Made by a program: the position numbers and the translations under genes. The notes beneath the pieces were generated by a model. It was not told where the DNA came from. It made no database searches and saw only the letters and a list, made by a program, of their open reading frames with translations. Source: SHWB01 sp050246875 (GTDB lineage: Bacteria; Pseudomonadota; Alphaproteobacteria; UBA6615). From it: 64,000 nt of DNA. Of this stretch, positions 1 to 9,276 are shown one piece after another (within the stretch, counting starts at the first letter, position 1; each line of letters opens with the position of its first letter). The stretch lies in the NCBI GenBank assembly GCA_050246875.1, contig JBFWVF010000003.1:62001-126000 (forward strand), written 5' to 3'.

Positions 1-779
1 ACAATGCCCAGCTTCTGGCCGGGGGCGCGCTCGACTTCGCCATCGTCTCGAACTCGATGAACTCGCTGAATTTCGTCGAGGCCAAGGTGCCTATGGTCGC
101 CGTCGGCGCCTTCTTCCAGAAGGATCCGCAGTGCTTCATGGCGCACAAGGGCGCCTACAAGTCGATCGCCGACATGAAGGGGGCCAAGGTCGAGATCAGC
201 GCCGGCTCGCGCGCCACATACTGGCCGTTCCTCGTCAAGACGTTCGGCCTCAGCGACGACCAGATCCGCCCCTACAATTTCCAGATCGCGCCACTCGTCG
301 CCGACAAGACGCTGGTGCAGCAGGGCTACATCACCGTGTCGGGCTACCAGGCCGCCGCGGCCGACATCGACGCCGACCTGTTCCACTTCTTCGACTACGG
401 CTGGTCGAGCTACTCGGCGATCATGACCACGTCGCAGAAGCTGGTCGACGAGAACCCGGACCTCGTGAAGCGCTTCATGGATGCGACGATCAAGGGCTGG
501 TACGCCTACCTGCACGGCGATCCGTCCAAGGCGGATGCCATGATCCTGCAGCACAATCCCGACTACACGCAGAAGAAGCTCGACGAAAGCCGCGCCGCGA
601 TGAAGCAGTTCGGCATCGTCGAGGCTGCCGACACCGCAACCATGGGCATCGGCGCGATGACCGATGCACGGTGGAAGGACTTCTACGACAAGATGGTCGC
701 CTCGGGCCTCTACAAGGCCGACCTCGACTACAAGAAGGCCTACACGCTGGCCTTCGTGAACAAGAAAGTGGGCATGTAG
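1..779 (+). CDS. ABC transporter substrate-binding protein (NMT1/SsuA-like), 3' part
   Basis: The reading frame is open from the left edge (first full codon at base 3), so the signal peptide and N-terminal lobe lie outside the window. About 258 residues are visible. The start of the visible part, LLAGGALDFAIVSNSMNSL, is the 'tests the ligand supply' segment typical of SsuA/TauA/NMT1-like periplasmic proteins. A middle DMKGAKVEIS stretch corresponds to the usual 'DLKGKKV' hinge region. The family binds sulfonates, nitrate, pyrimidine precursors or aromatic acids; the ligand cannot be read from sequence. The permease begins directly after the stop codon. The ATPase of this importer is not seen and presumably lies upstream. 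The downstream deaminase suggests a nitrogenous ring compound, which is inference. Confidence 0.85.
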   Translation, partial: NAQLLAGGALDFAIVSNSMNSLNFVEAKVPMVAVGAFFQKDPQCFMAHKGAYKSIADMKGAKVEISAGSRATYWPFLVKTFGLSDDQIRPYNFQIAPLVADKTLVQQGYITVSGYQAAAADIDADLFHFFDYGWSSYSAIMTTSQKLVDENPDLVKRFMDATIKGWYAYLHGDPSKADAMILQHNPDYTQKKLDESRAAMKQFGIVEAADTATMGIGAMTDARWKDFYDKMVASGLYKADLDYKKAYTLAFVNKKVGM

Positions 780-1724
780 ATGCCCGACGGGCGCTACGAC
801 GAGCGACCGGACATGTCGGTCATGGTTCACGAGGTGGGACAGCTCGCCCCGGTCGAACAGGAGAGGGCCGCGCCGGTCGTGGCGCGGTCCTCGACCGACG
901 CCGACATGCCGGTGGTGCGACGCGTCGACCCGCACGAGCGGATCGAGCGAATCCTCGACTGGGCCATGCCGATCTGCATCGGCATCCTTGCCATCGCCGG
1001 CTGGTTCGCCGTGGTGCACATCAACGACATCCCGCACTACGTGCTGCCGGGGCCGGATCTCGTCGGCGGCAGCCTGTGGAACGACTGGTCGACTCTGATC
1101 GACTCGTGGTGGGTGACGATCAAGGTCTGCGTGCTGGCGCTCGGGCTGGCGGTCGCCGGCGGCGTCGGCCTCGCCATGCTGTTCACGCTGTCGCGCTGGA
1201 TCGGCCGCAGCTTCTATCCCTATGCCGTCATCCTGCAGGTGACGCCCGTGGTGGCGATCGCGCCGCTGATCATCATCTATGTCGACAACCTCTTCATCGT
1301 GCTGCTGATCTGCGCCTGGCTGGTGGCCTTCTTCCCGATTCTCTCGAACACGACGCAGGGCCTCAACTCGGCCGACCACAACCTGCTCAACCTGTTCCAG
1401 ATGTGCGGCGCCAACAAGTGGCAGGTGTTCCGCCTGCTGCGCATTCCGGGGGCGATGCCGTACTTCCTCACGGGATTTCGCATTTCCGGCGGCCTCGCGC
1501 TCATCGGCGCGATCGTCGCCGAGTTCGTCGCCGGCACCGCGGGCAGCGGCTCAGGCCTCGCCTACCGCATCCTCGAGAGCGGCTACCGGCTGAACATTCC
1601 GCGCATGTTCGCCGCGCTGATCATGATCTCGGTCACCGGCATCCTGATCTTCGCCGTCACCTCCTTCATCAGCCACCTCGTGCTGCATCGCTGGCACGAA
1701 AGCGCCATCCGGCGGGAGAACTGA
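780..1724 (+). CDS. ABC transporter permease (SsuC/TauC type)
   Basis: Inner-membrane permease of 314 residues. A hydrophilic N-terminal extension of about 60 residues precedes roughly six membrane segments. The cytoplasmic EAA loop, CGANKWQVFRLLRIPGAMPY near residues 205-224, is the ATPase docking site of binding-protein-dependent permeases. The ATG at 780 touches the stop codon of the binding-protein gene; another ATG at 813 would remove 11 residues, and neither has a strong ribosome site. It is the second gene of an importer-deaminase-oxidase operon. Its ATPase partner is outside the window. Confidence 0.9.
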   Translation: MPDGRYDERPDMSVMVHEVGQLAPVEQERAAPVVARSSTDADMPVVRRVDPHERIERILDWAMPICIGILAIAGWFAVVHINDIPHYVLPGPDLVGGSLWNDWSTLIDSWWVTIKVCVLALGLAVAGGVGLAMLFTLSRWIGRSFYPYAVILQVTPVVAIAPLIIIYVDNLFIVLLICAWLVAFFPILSNTTQGLNSADHNLLNLFQMCGANKWQVFRLLRIPGAMPYFLTGFRISGGLALIGAIVAEFVAGTAGSGSGLAYRILESGYRLNIPRMFAALIMISVTGILIFAVTSFISHLVLHRWHESAIRREN

Positions 1725-1725
1725 C

Positions 1726-3081
1726 ATGGCCGGCTTCCTCGCCGTCCCGAGCGCCGGCGCATACTGGCTGACCGATGCGCGCGTCCCCGCCGTCCTCGTG
1801 GACGGCGCCCCGGCAGGCAGCACGGCCGACCGCGAGGGGCTGCTGCATCTCGACCTGCGGATCGAGGCCGGCAGGGTCGCGGCGCTGCTGCCCGCCGGCA
1901 CCGCACCCGCCGGCGCGCCGCATGCCGACCTCGACGGCGGCCAGGTCTGGCCCGGCTTCGTCGACATCCACACCCATATCGACAAGGGTCATATCTGGCC
2001 ACGCCGCGAGAATCCCGACGGCACCTTCCTCGGCGCGCGCGATGCGGTCATGGCCGACCGACGCGAAAGCTGGAGCGCCGAGGACGTCGAGCGGCGCATG
2101 GACTTCAGCCTGCGCTGCGCCTGGGCCCACGGCACCCGCGCGCTGCGCACCCACATCGACTCGATTCCGCCGCAGCACGCGACGAGCTGGCCCGTGCTCG
2201 CCCGCATACGCGACGCCTGGGCCGGCCGCATCGACATCCAGGCGACCAGCCTGATCCACCTGCCGCTGTTTGCCGACGCGGACAAGGCCGCCGAGCTTGC
2301 CGACACGGTCGCCGCGCATGGCGGCGTCTTCGGCGCCGTCGCCTATATCGAGGACGACGCGCCAGCCCTCCTCGACCGCGTCTTCGCCCTCGCAGCCGAG
2401 CGCGGCCTCGACATCGACTTCCATGTCGACGAGGGACTCGACCTCGGCGCGCGATCGCTCAAGATGATCGCCGAGGCCGCGCTGCGGGCGAAGTTCAAGG
2501 GCACCGTGCTCTGCGGCCACTGCTGCTCGCTGTCGATCCAGGACGACGATTTCATCGAGGCGACGCTCGACCGCGTCGCCGAGGCCAACCTCGCGGTCGT
2601 CAGCCTGCCGATGTGCAACATGTACCTGCAGGACCGGGTGCCCGGCCGCACCCCGCGCCGCCGCGGCGTCACCCTGCTGCACGAGATGGCGGCACGTGGC
2701 ATCCGCGTCTCGGTCGCGTCCGACAACACGCGCGACCCGTTCTACGCCTACGGCGACCTCGACCCGCTCGAGGTGTTCCGCGAGGCCGCGCGCATCGCCC
2801 ATCTCGACCGGCCCTTCGGCGACTGGCCTGCCGTCGTCGCGCGCACACCGGCCGACGTGATGGGCCTCGCCGGCACCGGCCGCATCGCCATCGGCGGCCT
2901 CGCCGACCTCGTGCTGTTCCGCGCGCGCGGCTGGACCGAACTGCTGAGCCGGCCGCAGACCGACCGCGTCGTCCTGCGCGCCGGGCGGGCGCAGGAGGCG
3001 ACCCCGCCCGACTACCGCGAACTCGACGACCTGTTTGGCGAGGAGGAGGCCGCCCGTGCCGCAGACCGCCGCAGCGCCTGA
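1726..3081 (+). CDS. Cytosine deaminase-like metal-dependent amidohydrolase
   Basis: A 451-residue member of the CodA branch of the amidohydrolase superfamily, which deaminates cytosine-like or isocytosine-like rings in the cytoplasm. The expected active-site set is present: H82 and H84 in HTHIDKGH, H233 and E236 in FHVDEG, H265 in GHCCSL, and D333 in SDNTRDP. The spacing H233/E236/H265/D333 almost copies that of E. coli cytosine deaminase (H214/E217/H246/D313). A GGGAGA ribosome site lies before the ATG, one base after the permease stop. The following gene overlaps its 3' end. Substrate could be cytosine, creatinine or another cyclic amidine; position beside an importer suggests an imported one. 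Confidence 0.87.
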   Translation: MAGFLAVPSAGAYWLTDARVPAVLVDGAPAGSTADREGLLHLDLRIEAGRVAALLPAGTAPAGAPHADLDGGQVWPGFVDIHTHIDKGHIWPRRENPDGTFLGARDAVMADRRESWSAEDVERRMDFSLRCAWAHGTRALRTHIDSIPPQHATSWPVLARIRDAWAGRIDIQATSLIHLPLFADADKAAELADTVAAHGGVFGAVAYIEDDAPALLDRVFALAAERGLDIDFHVDEGLDLGARSLKMIAEAALRAKFKGTVLCGHCCSLSIQDDDFIEATLDRVAEANLAVVSLPMCNMYLQDRVPGRTPRRRGVTLLHEMAARGIRVSVASDNTRDPFYAYGDLDPLEVFREAARIAHLDRPFGDWPAVVARTPADVMGLAGTGRIAIGGLADLVLFRARGWTELLSRPQTDRVVLRAGRAQEATPPDYRELDDLFGEEEAARAADRRSA

Positions 3082-4438
3082 CATCGCGCCCGACGGGCGC
3101 GACTGGGCGGCGTTCGCCGAGCGCCTCGGCGACATCCCGATCGAGCGGTCGCCGGCCCAGCGGCGCAAGAAGTCGCGCGACTTCTACTGGTACAGCCCGC
3201 TGCTCAAGGTGCGCCTCGACGGCCTCTGCGCCGACCTCGTGGTGACGGCGCGCGACGAGGCGGATGTGGTGCGCGTCGCCGCCGAATGCGCGCGGGCGCG
3301 CGTGCCGCTCACCGTGCGCGGCGCCGGCACCGGCAACTACGGACAGGCCATGCCGCTGGAGGGCGGCGTCGTCCTCGACATTTCCGGCATGGACCGCCTG
3401 CTCTGGCTGCGCGACGGCGTCGTTCGTATCGAGGCCGGCATCAAGATGCTCGATCTCGACAACCTGACCCGCCCGCAGGGCTGGGAAATGCGGCAATGGC
3501 CGTCGACGCGGCGCACCGCCACCGTCGGCGGCTTCCTCGCCGGCGGCAGCACGGGCGTCGGCGGCATCGGCTGGGGGCTGCTGGCCGACCGCGGCGCCGT
3601 CAACGCGGTGCGCGTCGTCACCTGCGAGGAGACGCCGCGCGTGCTGGACCTGCGCGGCGACGCCATCGCCCCGGTGCTGCACGCCTATGGCACCAACGGC
3701 ATCGTCACCGAGGTCGAGCTGGCACTGGAGCCGGCCGCGCCGTGGGTCGACGTCGTCGTCGCCTTCGACGACTTCATGGAGGCGGCGCGGTTCTGCATGG
3801 CCGTGGCCACCGGCGACGGCATGGTGAAGAAGCTCGTCACCGCCATCGCCGCTCCGGTGCCGCAATGGCTGCCGACCCTGCGCCGCGCCGTGCCGGCGGG
3901 CCAGCACATCGCCATGCTGATGCTCGCCGAATGGTCGCTCGACTGGTACCGCGAGCTGCGCGACCGCCACGGCGGCACCGAGGTCTACCGGCGCACCGAG
4001 GCCGAGGTCGCCGCCGCCAATCTGGTGCCGCTCTACGAGTATTCGTGGAACCACACCACGCTCTACGCCCTCAAGACCGACCCGACGATCACCTACCTGC
4101 AGACGCTGTTCGCGCCGCCCGATCCGCTGGCGAAGGTGCAGTGGTCGCTCGAGACCTTCGGCGACGAGACGCCGATGCATCTGGAGTTCGTGCGCCTCGG
4201 CGGCTGGGTCGGCTGCTTCGGCCTGCAGCTCGTGCGCTACAGCACGCCCGAGCGCCTGGCCGAGATCATCCGCATCCACGAGGCGAATGGCTGCCCGATC
4301 TTCGACCCGCACACCCACGTCATCGAGGACGGCGGCATGAAACGCACCGACGCCCGCCAGCTCGCCTTCAAGCGCGAGGCCGATCCGCACGGCCTGCTCA
4401 ATCCGGGCAAGCTGCGCGGCTGGGAGGCAAGGCCGTGA
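3056..4438 (+). CDS. FAD-binding (PCMH/VAO-type) oxidoreductase, copy 1
   Basis: A flavin oxidoreductase of 460 residues. The PP-loop FAD site RGAGTGNYGQAMPLEGG lies near residues 87-103, and the C-terminal DPHGLLNPGKL is typical of the FAD_binding_4/FAD-oxidase family. No His occupies the place that is covalently flavinylated in many VAO proteins (Asn-Tyr instead), so FAD is probably non-covalent. The GTG start at 3056 is chosen because AGGAGG sits just upstream (3041-3049); it overlaps the deaminase gene by 26 bases. An in-frame TTG at 3035 lacks such a site. The next gene is a close paralogue, overlapping by GTGA. Substrate unknown; probably the product of the deaminase or the imported compound. 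Confidence 0.85.
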   Translation: MPQTAAAPDIAPDGRDWAAFAERLGDIPIERSPAQRRKKSRDFYWYSPLLKVRLDGLCADLVVTARDEADVVRVAAECARARVPLTVRGAGTGNYGQAMPLEGGVVLDISGMDRLLWLRDGVVRIEAGIKMLDLDNLTRPQGWEMRQWPSTRRTATVGGFLAGGSTGVGGIGWGLLADRGAVNAVRVVTCEETPRVLDLRGDAIAPVLHAYGTNGIVTEVELALEPAAPWVDVVVAFDDFMEAARFCMAVATGDGMVKKLVTAIAAPVPQWLPTLRRAVPAGQHIAMLMLAEWSLDWYRELRDRHGGTEVYRRTEAEVAAANLVPLYEYSWNHTTLYALKTDPTITYLQTLFAPPDPLAKVQWSLETFGDETPMHLEFVRLGGWVGCFGLQLVRYSTPERLAEIIRIHEANGCPIFDPHTHVIEDGGMKRTDARQLAFKREADPHGLLNPGKLRGWEARP

Positions 4439-5823
4439 GCTTCGCCGCCGAGATCGCGCCCGCCCCGGCGGCCGACCGCATCGCCAGCTTCGTCGACATG
4501 GTCGGCGACGTGCCGCTCATCACCGACCGCGGCGGCGTGCGCAAGCGCTCGCAGGATTTCTACTGGTACAGCCCGATCCTCAAGCCGCTGCTCGCAGACA
4601 AGACCGCCGACATCGTCGCCGTGCCGCGCGGCGAGGCCGACGTCGTGCGTATCGCCGCCGCCTGCGCCCGCCTGCGCCTGCCGCTGACGGTGCGCGGCGC
4701 CGGCACCGGCAACTACGGCCAGGCCGTGCCGCTCGAACGCGGCGTGCTGGTCGACATGACGGCGATGGACCGCGTCAAGTGGATGAAGCCCGGCCTGGTT
4801 CGCGTCGAGGCCGGCAAGCTGATGCTGAAGCTCGACCGCGAGGTGCGCCCGACCGGCTGGGAACTGCGCATGTACCCGTCGACCAAGCGGACGGCGACGA
4901 TCGGCGGCTTCATCACCGGTGGCACCGGCGGCGTCGGCACGGTGAGCTGGGGCGGGCTGCGCGAGCCGGGAAACATCAATGCCGTGCGCATCGTCACCTG
5001 CGAGGAGACGCCGCGCGTGCTGGAGCTGCGCGGTAACCGCGCCAACCTCGTCAACCGCGCCTACGGCACGACCGGCATCGTCACCGAGCTGGAGTTCCCG
5101 CTGGCGCCGGCCTGGCCGTGGCGCGACGTCGTCGTCACCTTTCCCGACTTCATGCAGGCGATGCGCTTCGGCCAGGCCGTGCAGTGCGCCGACGGCATCG
5201 TCAAGAAGCTGGTGACGCCGGTCGCCTGGCCGATCCCCGCGACCTTCCCCCGCCTGAAGAACCTGCTGCCGGACGGCCGGCACATCGTCATCTGCATGAT
5301 CGCCGCGACCTCGATGGCCGCCTTCCGCGACATCGTCACCGAGCATGGCGGTGACATCGAGATCGACGAGGACGCGGTGGCGAGCGAGGAGGAGGGCGGC
5401 AGGCTGCCGCTCTACGAGTACACCTGGAACCACACGACGCTGCATTTCCTCAAGGTCGACCGTACCATCACCTACCTGCAGTGCCTGTGCCCGCCTGGCG
5501 ACAACCTCGAAAAGGTCGAGCGCATGTACCGCCACTTCGGCGACGAGGTGATGCAGCACGTCGAGATGATCCGCTTCGACGGCAAGCCGGCCAACAGCTC
5601 GCTGCCGATCGTGCGCTTCACCACGCCCGAGCGGCTCAACGCCATCATCGCCTGGTGCGAGGCCAACGGCATCTATGTCGCCAACCCGCACACCTGGACG
5701 CTGGAGGACGGCACCCGCTACAAGACGGTGCCGGTCGACCAGCACGCCTTCAAGGCCGAGGTCGACCCCTACGGCCTGCTCAATCCCGGCAAGATGCGCA
5801 GCTACGTGCCCGTGGCGCGGTAG
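4435..5823 (+). CDS. FAD-binding (PCMH/VAO-type) oxidoreductase, copy 2
   Basis: A 462-residue paralogue of the preceding protein. It shares the DFYWYSPILKPLL start region, the same FAD loop (RGAGTGNYGQAVPLERG near residue 86), the EYTWNHTTLHFLK segment and the DPYGLLNPGKM end. The GTG start overlaps the previous stop as GTGA, with GGGAGG upstream at 4422-4427, so the two are translationally coupled. Tandem duplicates kept intact suggest two subunits of one enzyme or two related substrates. It ends the operon and converges with the quinone reductase gene 16 bases away. Exact reaction unknown. Confidence 0.85.
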   Translation: MSFAAEIAPAPAADRIASFVDMVGDVPLITDRGGVRKRSQDFYWYSPILKPLLADKTADIVAVPRGEADVVRIAAACARLRLPLTVRGAGTGNYGQAVPLERGVLVDMTAMDRVKWMKPGLVRVEAGKLMLKLDREVRPTGWELRMYPSTKRTATIGGFITGGTGGVGTVSWGGLREPGNINAVRIVTCEETPRVLELRGNRANLVNRAYGTTGIVTELEFPLAPAWPWRDVVVTFPDFMQAMRFGQAVQCADGIVKKLVTPVAWPIPATFPRLKNLLPDGRHIVICMIAATSMAAFRDIVTEHGGDIEIDEDAVASEEEGGRLPLYEYTWNHTTLHFLKVDRTITYLQCLCPPGDNLEKVERMYRHFGDEVMQHVEMIRFDGKPANSSLPIVRFTTPERLNAIIAWCEANGIYVANPHTWTLEDGTRYKTVPVDQHAFKAEVDPYGLLNPGKMRSYVPVAR

Positions 5824-5839
5824 CGGCCGACGCCAGCGC

Positions 5840-6433
5840 CTAGCCGAACTTAGCCATCGCGCGCTCGACCTTCGCGACGAAGGCACCGCAACGCTCCGGC
5901 GTGGCGCGGTTCATGTCGTAGAGGCCATGCCAGTCGAGCCGCGCCGAGGGGTGGCACAGGCGCAGCAGCACGCGGCCGATCGTGCGCCGGCCCGAATCGC
6001 CCATCAGGAAGGTGTGCAGGCGCGGGCTGCCATAGGTGGTGACGACGGCGACGCGGCGGATGTTGCCGAGCAGCGGCACGATGCGGCCGCGCCCGTCCTT
6101 CGGCAGGTCGAAGGCGACGCCGGGCAGCCAGACGCGGTCGAACCAGCCTTTCAGGATCGCCGGCAGTCCGTTCCACCAGGTCGGATAGATGATCACCAGC
6201 GCCTCGGCCGCGCGCAGCCGTGCGACATGGGTGGCGACGGGCCCGACATTCGTCGCGGTATCGTGGTAGCGCGCGCGTTCGTCGGCCGACAGCCGCGCCT
6301 CGAAATCCTCGGCGTAGAGGTCGAGCGCGTCGACGGTGTGGCCGGCCGCCGCGAGGCCGCGCTCGGCCGCCGTGCGCAGCGCCGCCGACAGGCTGCCCGA
6401 CAGCGGATGGGCGTGAACGAGGAGGACGCGCAT
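5840..6433 (-). CDS. NAD(P)H quinone reductase, flavodoxin-like fold
   Basis: A 197-residue cytoplasmic FMN/FAD flavoprotein of the NQO/KefF family. The start MRVLLVHAHPLSGSLSAAL is the diagnostic N-terminal nucleotide-binding strand and loop, and YPTWWNGLPAILKGWFDRVW near residues 88-107 is the family's second flavin and dimer motif. It is the last gene of the minus-strand ABC-Rieske-hydrolase operon; its ATG overlaps the hydrolase stop (TGATG). It may protect against or reduce a quinone made downstream of the oxygenase, or feed electrons to it. The second role would be unusual and is inference. Confidence 0.9.
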   Translation of the reverse strand: MRVLLVHAHPLSGSLSAALRTAAERGLAAAGHTVDALDLYAEDFEARLSADERARYHDTATNVGPVATHVARLRAAEALVIIYPTWWNGLPAILKGWFDRVWLPGVAFDLPKDGRGRIVPLLGNIRRVAVVTTYGSPRLHTFLMGDSGRRTIGRVLLRLCHPSARLDWHGLYDMNRATPERCGAFVAKVERAMAKFG

Positions 6434-8100
6434 CACGCCGCCAGCACGGGCAGCAGCAGGCGCGACGGCGCCGCCGCGCCGTGCCGCACGGTGAGCGTGA
6501 GGATCTGCGCGTCGATGGCGCGGGCGAGCGATGGCGGCGCGCCGTCGCCGCCGTTGACAGGATGGGCCGGGAAGTCCGAGGCCGCCAGCGACAGGCGCAG
6601 CGCGTGTCCCGGCCGGATCGAGGCACAGGTCGCGCGCATCTCGACGCGCACCGGCTGGACCGCGTCGCCCGGCGCGACGCGGCGGTAGCCCTGCGTCAGG
6701 TTGAGCGCGCGGCCGTCGGGCATCACCTCCGACAGCACGGCCGACACGTCGAAGCTCGCCCGGTCGGCGGTGCAGAAGATTTCGGCCGCGACCGAGCCTG
6801 CCAGCACCATCTCCTCCTCCAGCGGCGGCGTCGTGAAGGTCAGCACATCCGGCCGGTGATCGATGTCGGCGCGGTCGACGCGCCCCATCGGCACGGCGCC
6901 ATGCCCGCCCTTCGCCGGCACCGGCCGCCACGGGTCGAGCACGACGCGCTCCTCGCCCGCGGCGTCCGCCGGCAGGTCGCCGAGGCGGCCGGACGACGGC
7001 AGCAGCGCCGCGCGCCCATCGCCCCCGAGGTAGAACGACCGCGCCGGCACGTCGTTCCATGTGGGAAAGCCGCGCCAGGCGCGGATGCCCATGTCGAACA
7101 GGCGCACCGGCGGCAGACGCGTCGGCGCCTCGCCCTCGCCGGCGAGGAAGTAGCGGAACCATTCGACCTGCAGCGTGTCGATCGGGCTTTCGCCCGCCGG
7201 ACCCGCGTCCCAGCCGGGATGGCGGCCGGTCCAGCCGAGATGCGTCCACGGCCCGATGACGAGGTGCTGCGGCGCCCGCGCCGCGGCGGCAAAGTGCCTG
7301 AAGGCGCCGAGCGTGCCGGCAAGGTGCGTGTCGTACCAGCCGCCGACATGCAGCATCGGCAAATCGACGCCCGCCATACGGCCGGCGGGCGCGATGGCGT
7401 CCCAGTACGGCGCCGGGTCGGGATTGGCGACCCAGTCGGCGTAGTGGCCGTACTGCGGCCAGCGCGCGAGCACGGCCGGGCTGGCCGTGACCGGCCCGCC
7501 GAGTGGCGGCGACGCCGCCGCCGCGCGCAGCGCCAGCCACGCCTCCTCGTCGCCGGCGAGGCGCGCGTCCTCGGCCGCCATCTGCAGGCCCCAGCCGACG
7601 CCGCCGGCGAGGTTGAAGGCGCCGCCCTCCCAGGCCCAGTCGTCGCGGATGGTCCAGCCGATCATCGCCGGCGCCAGCGCGCGCAGCGGCTTGGCGCCAC
7701 CGCCGTCGGCGACGAGGCCGGCGGCGGCGAGAAGCTGCGTGTTGCCCTGGTAGGAGAAGCCGTACATGCCGACGGCGCCGTTGCTGCCCGGCAGCGCCGC
7801 CGCCCAGCGCACCGTGTCGGCGCCGTCCGCCGCGTCGTTGACGAACAGCCGGTATTCGCCCGCCGACGTGCCGCGGCCGCGCACATCCTGGATGACGACG
7901 ATGAAGCCGTGCCGCGCGTACCACGACGGATGCGCGTAGACCGGCGTCGAGGCGATGCGGCGGCCGTAGGGCTGGCGCATCAGCAGCACGGGGAACGGCC
8001 CCTTGCCGGCCGGTCGCCAAACATCGGCGTCGAGGCGCACGCCGTCGCGCGTCGTCATCGCGGCGGTCTCGACCGGCGCCACGTCGTGGGGCGGCTGCAT
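6433..8100 (-). CDS. CocE/NonD (S15, X-Pro dipeptidyl-peptidase family) hydrolase
   Basis: A 555-residue alpha/beta hydrolase of the cocaine-esterase/X-Pro dipeptidyl peptidase family. The nucleophile elbow GFSYQG places the catalytic Ser near residue 116. The preceding DVRGRGTSAGEY is a family signature. HVGGWYD near residue 240 carries the usual acid region, and a C-terminal jelly-roll domain begins around residue 415 (LTFTTPPLEEEMVLAGSV). No signal peptide is seen. The ATG at 8100 lies eight bases after the Rieske gene stop. These enzymes cut esters or amides; here it may open a substrate for, or a product of, the oxygenase. A second family member is at 39600-41360. Confidence 0.9.
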   Translation of the reverse strand: MQPPHDVAPVETAAMTTRDGVRLDADVWRPAGKGPFPVLLMRQPYGRRIASTPVYAHPSWYARHGFIVVIQDVRGRGTSAGEYRLFVNDAADGADTVRWAAALPGSNGAVGMYGFSYQGNTQLLAAAGLVADGGGAKPLRALAPAMIGWTIRDDWAWEGGAFNLAGGVGWGLQMAAEDARLAGDEEAWLALRAAAASPPLGGPVTASPAVLARWPQYGHYADWVANPDPAPYWDAIAPAGRMAGVDLPMLHVGGWYDTHLAGTLGAFRHFAAAARAPQHLVIGPWTHLGWTGRHPGWDAGPAGESPIDTLQVEWFRYFLAGEGEAPTRLPPVRLFDMGIRAWRGFPTWNDVPARSFYLGGDGRAALLPSSGRLGDLPADAAGEERVVLDPWRPVPAKGGHGAVPMGRVDRADIDHRPDVLTFTTPPLEEEMVLAGSVAAEIFCTADRASFDVSAVLSEVMPDGRALNLTQGYRRVAPGDAVQPVRVEMRATCASIRPGHALRLSLAASDFPAHPVNGGDGAPPSLARAIDAQILTLTVRHGAAAPSRLLLPVLAA

Positions 8101-8108
8101 GGGCGGCG

Positions 8109-9158
8109 CTACTCCGCGGCGTGGCGCCAGGAGACCGGCATGGGGCCGGCCGCCGTCATTTCCGGCTCGCCGTGCTCGGCGAGAAGGGCCGCGAGGCGCT
8201 TGCGCATCTCCATGCCCGGCCGGTCGGACGGCATGTGACGTTCGCGCCGAAGGTCGAGCGGCACGTCGCAGTCGGTCATCTCGAGGATGCCTCGGTCCTC
8301 GTGCGTCACCTGGCGGTCGAAGGCGATGACGCCCTCGGCAGGCGCCTCGGCCTCGCTGTCGTTGCGGATGGCGATCTGCGTGACCTGCGAGGAGCGGTCG
8401 TCGATGGGCGCCGTCAGCGTCAGCAGGATGTGCACGCGGCCGTTCGGGTAGGTGATCTTCATCTTGCGGCTGAACGGGATCCACCACGTCTTTTCGACCT
8501 TGCGGATGGTGCGTTCCTCGGCGATGCCGAGGTTCTTCTGCTGCTGCTCGGGGTTCTTCACCGGCACCTCGGTCAGCATGACGAAGCCCTGATCGTTGTC
8601 GATCAGGCTGATCGGCGCCGGCTCCGGCTCCTCGATGACGCCGAAGCTCTTCGCGTGCACGTACGAGAAATGTGCGTTGTCGAAGCTGTTCTCCATGATC
8701 CGCAGGCCCGGTGCGCCCCACGGCTCGAAGAATTCGGGAATCACGCGCCAGCCCTCGGCGCCGTACTCGGGCACGTCCGGGATGTCGGCGAGCGGTGCCG
8801 CGTCGAGGCAGACCCAGATCTGGTCGTAGCGCACCCGCGCGCTGTAGGCCGGCACGGCGTAGCGGTTGTCGCGCTCCGGCACCCGGGCCTGCGGCACGCG
8901 CACGCAGCGGCCGTCGGTGGCGTAGGCCCAGCCGTGGTAGGGGCAGACGACGTTGCCGTCGACCGCCCAGCCGCGGCTCAGCTTCGCCGAGCGATGGCAG
9001 CAACGGTCCTGCACCACGGCGGGCGCCCCGTCGGGCCCGCGCCAAAGCGCCAGATCCTCACCGAGCAGTCGCACCCCGACCGGCGCATCGCCCAGCCGCT
9101 CGGCCGGCAGCACCGGATACCAGAAGCGGCGCAGGACCTTCTGTTGCGTCACCAGCAT
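8109..9158 (-). CDS. Rieske non-heme iron oxygenase, alpha subunit type
   Basis: A 349-residue aromatic-ring hydroxylase/demethylase-type oxygenase. The Rieske [2Fe-2S] ligands are C53, H55, C72 and H75 (CCH, 16 residues, CPYH). The mononuclear iron site is seen in ENSFDNAHFSYVH with D160, H163 and H168. Size and layout match single-component-type oxygenases such as vanillate or phenoxybenzoate demethylases, which need a separate reductase. A GGGAGAG ribosome site precedes the ATG. It follows the ABC permease by 118 bases in the same operon. No ferredoxin or PDR-type reductase gene lies nearby; the electron donor is unknown. Substrate probably an imported aromatic or N-methyl compound (inference). 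Confidence 0.9.
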   Translation of the reverse strand: MLVTQQKVLRRFWYPVLPAERLGDAPVGVRLLGEDLALWRGPDGAPAVVQDRCCHRSAKLSRGWAVDGNVVCPYHGWAYATDGRCVRVPQARVPERDNRYAVPAYSARVRYDQIWVCLDAAPLADIPDVPEYGAEGWRVIPEFFEPWGAPGLRIMENSFDNAHFSYVHAKSFGVIEEPEPAPISLIDNDQGFVMLTEVPVKNPEQQQKNLGIAEERTIRKVEKTWWIPFSRKMKITYPNGRVHILLTLTAPIDDRSSQVTQIAIRNDSEAEAPAEGVIAFDRQVTHEDRGILEMTDCDVPLDLRRERHMPSDRPGMEMRKRLAALLAEHGEPEMTAAGPMPVSWRHAAE

Positions 9159-9276
9159 GGCGCTCTCCCGTTGCGTTCACCATGCGGTGAGAGAGCAAGT
9201 TTCGTGCCCGGCGGAGGACGCCGCGGGACCACGCGGCCGCGGAACGGCCTGCCTGTTTGGCGGGCGGTCTGCCGGC

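Noticed and set aside
131..1771. A 546-codon frame overlapping the first permease
   Set aside because: It is the +2 shadow of the binding-protein and permease genes; no recognisable segment.
3286..4434. The upstream half of the long frame ending at 5823
   Set aside because: Only the part from the GTG at 4435 encodes the second FAD oxidase; the earlier half is a shadow of copy 1 and not a fusion.
6220..8238. A 672-codon open frame on the plus strand
   Set aside because: It lies opposite the CocE hydrolase and quinone reductase, which have clear motifs; composition is Arg/Ala-rich and unlike a protein.
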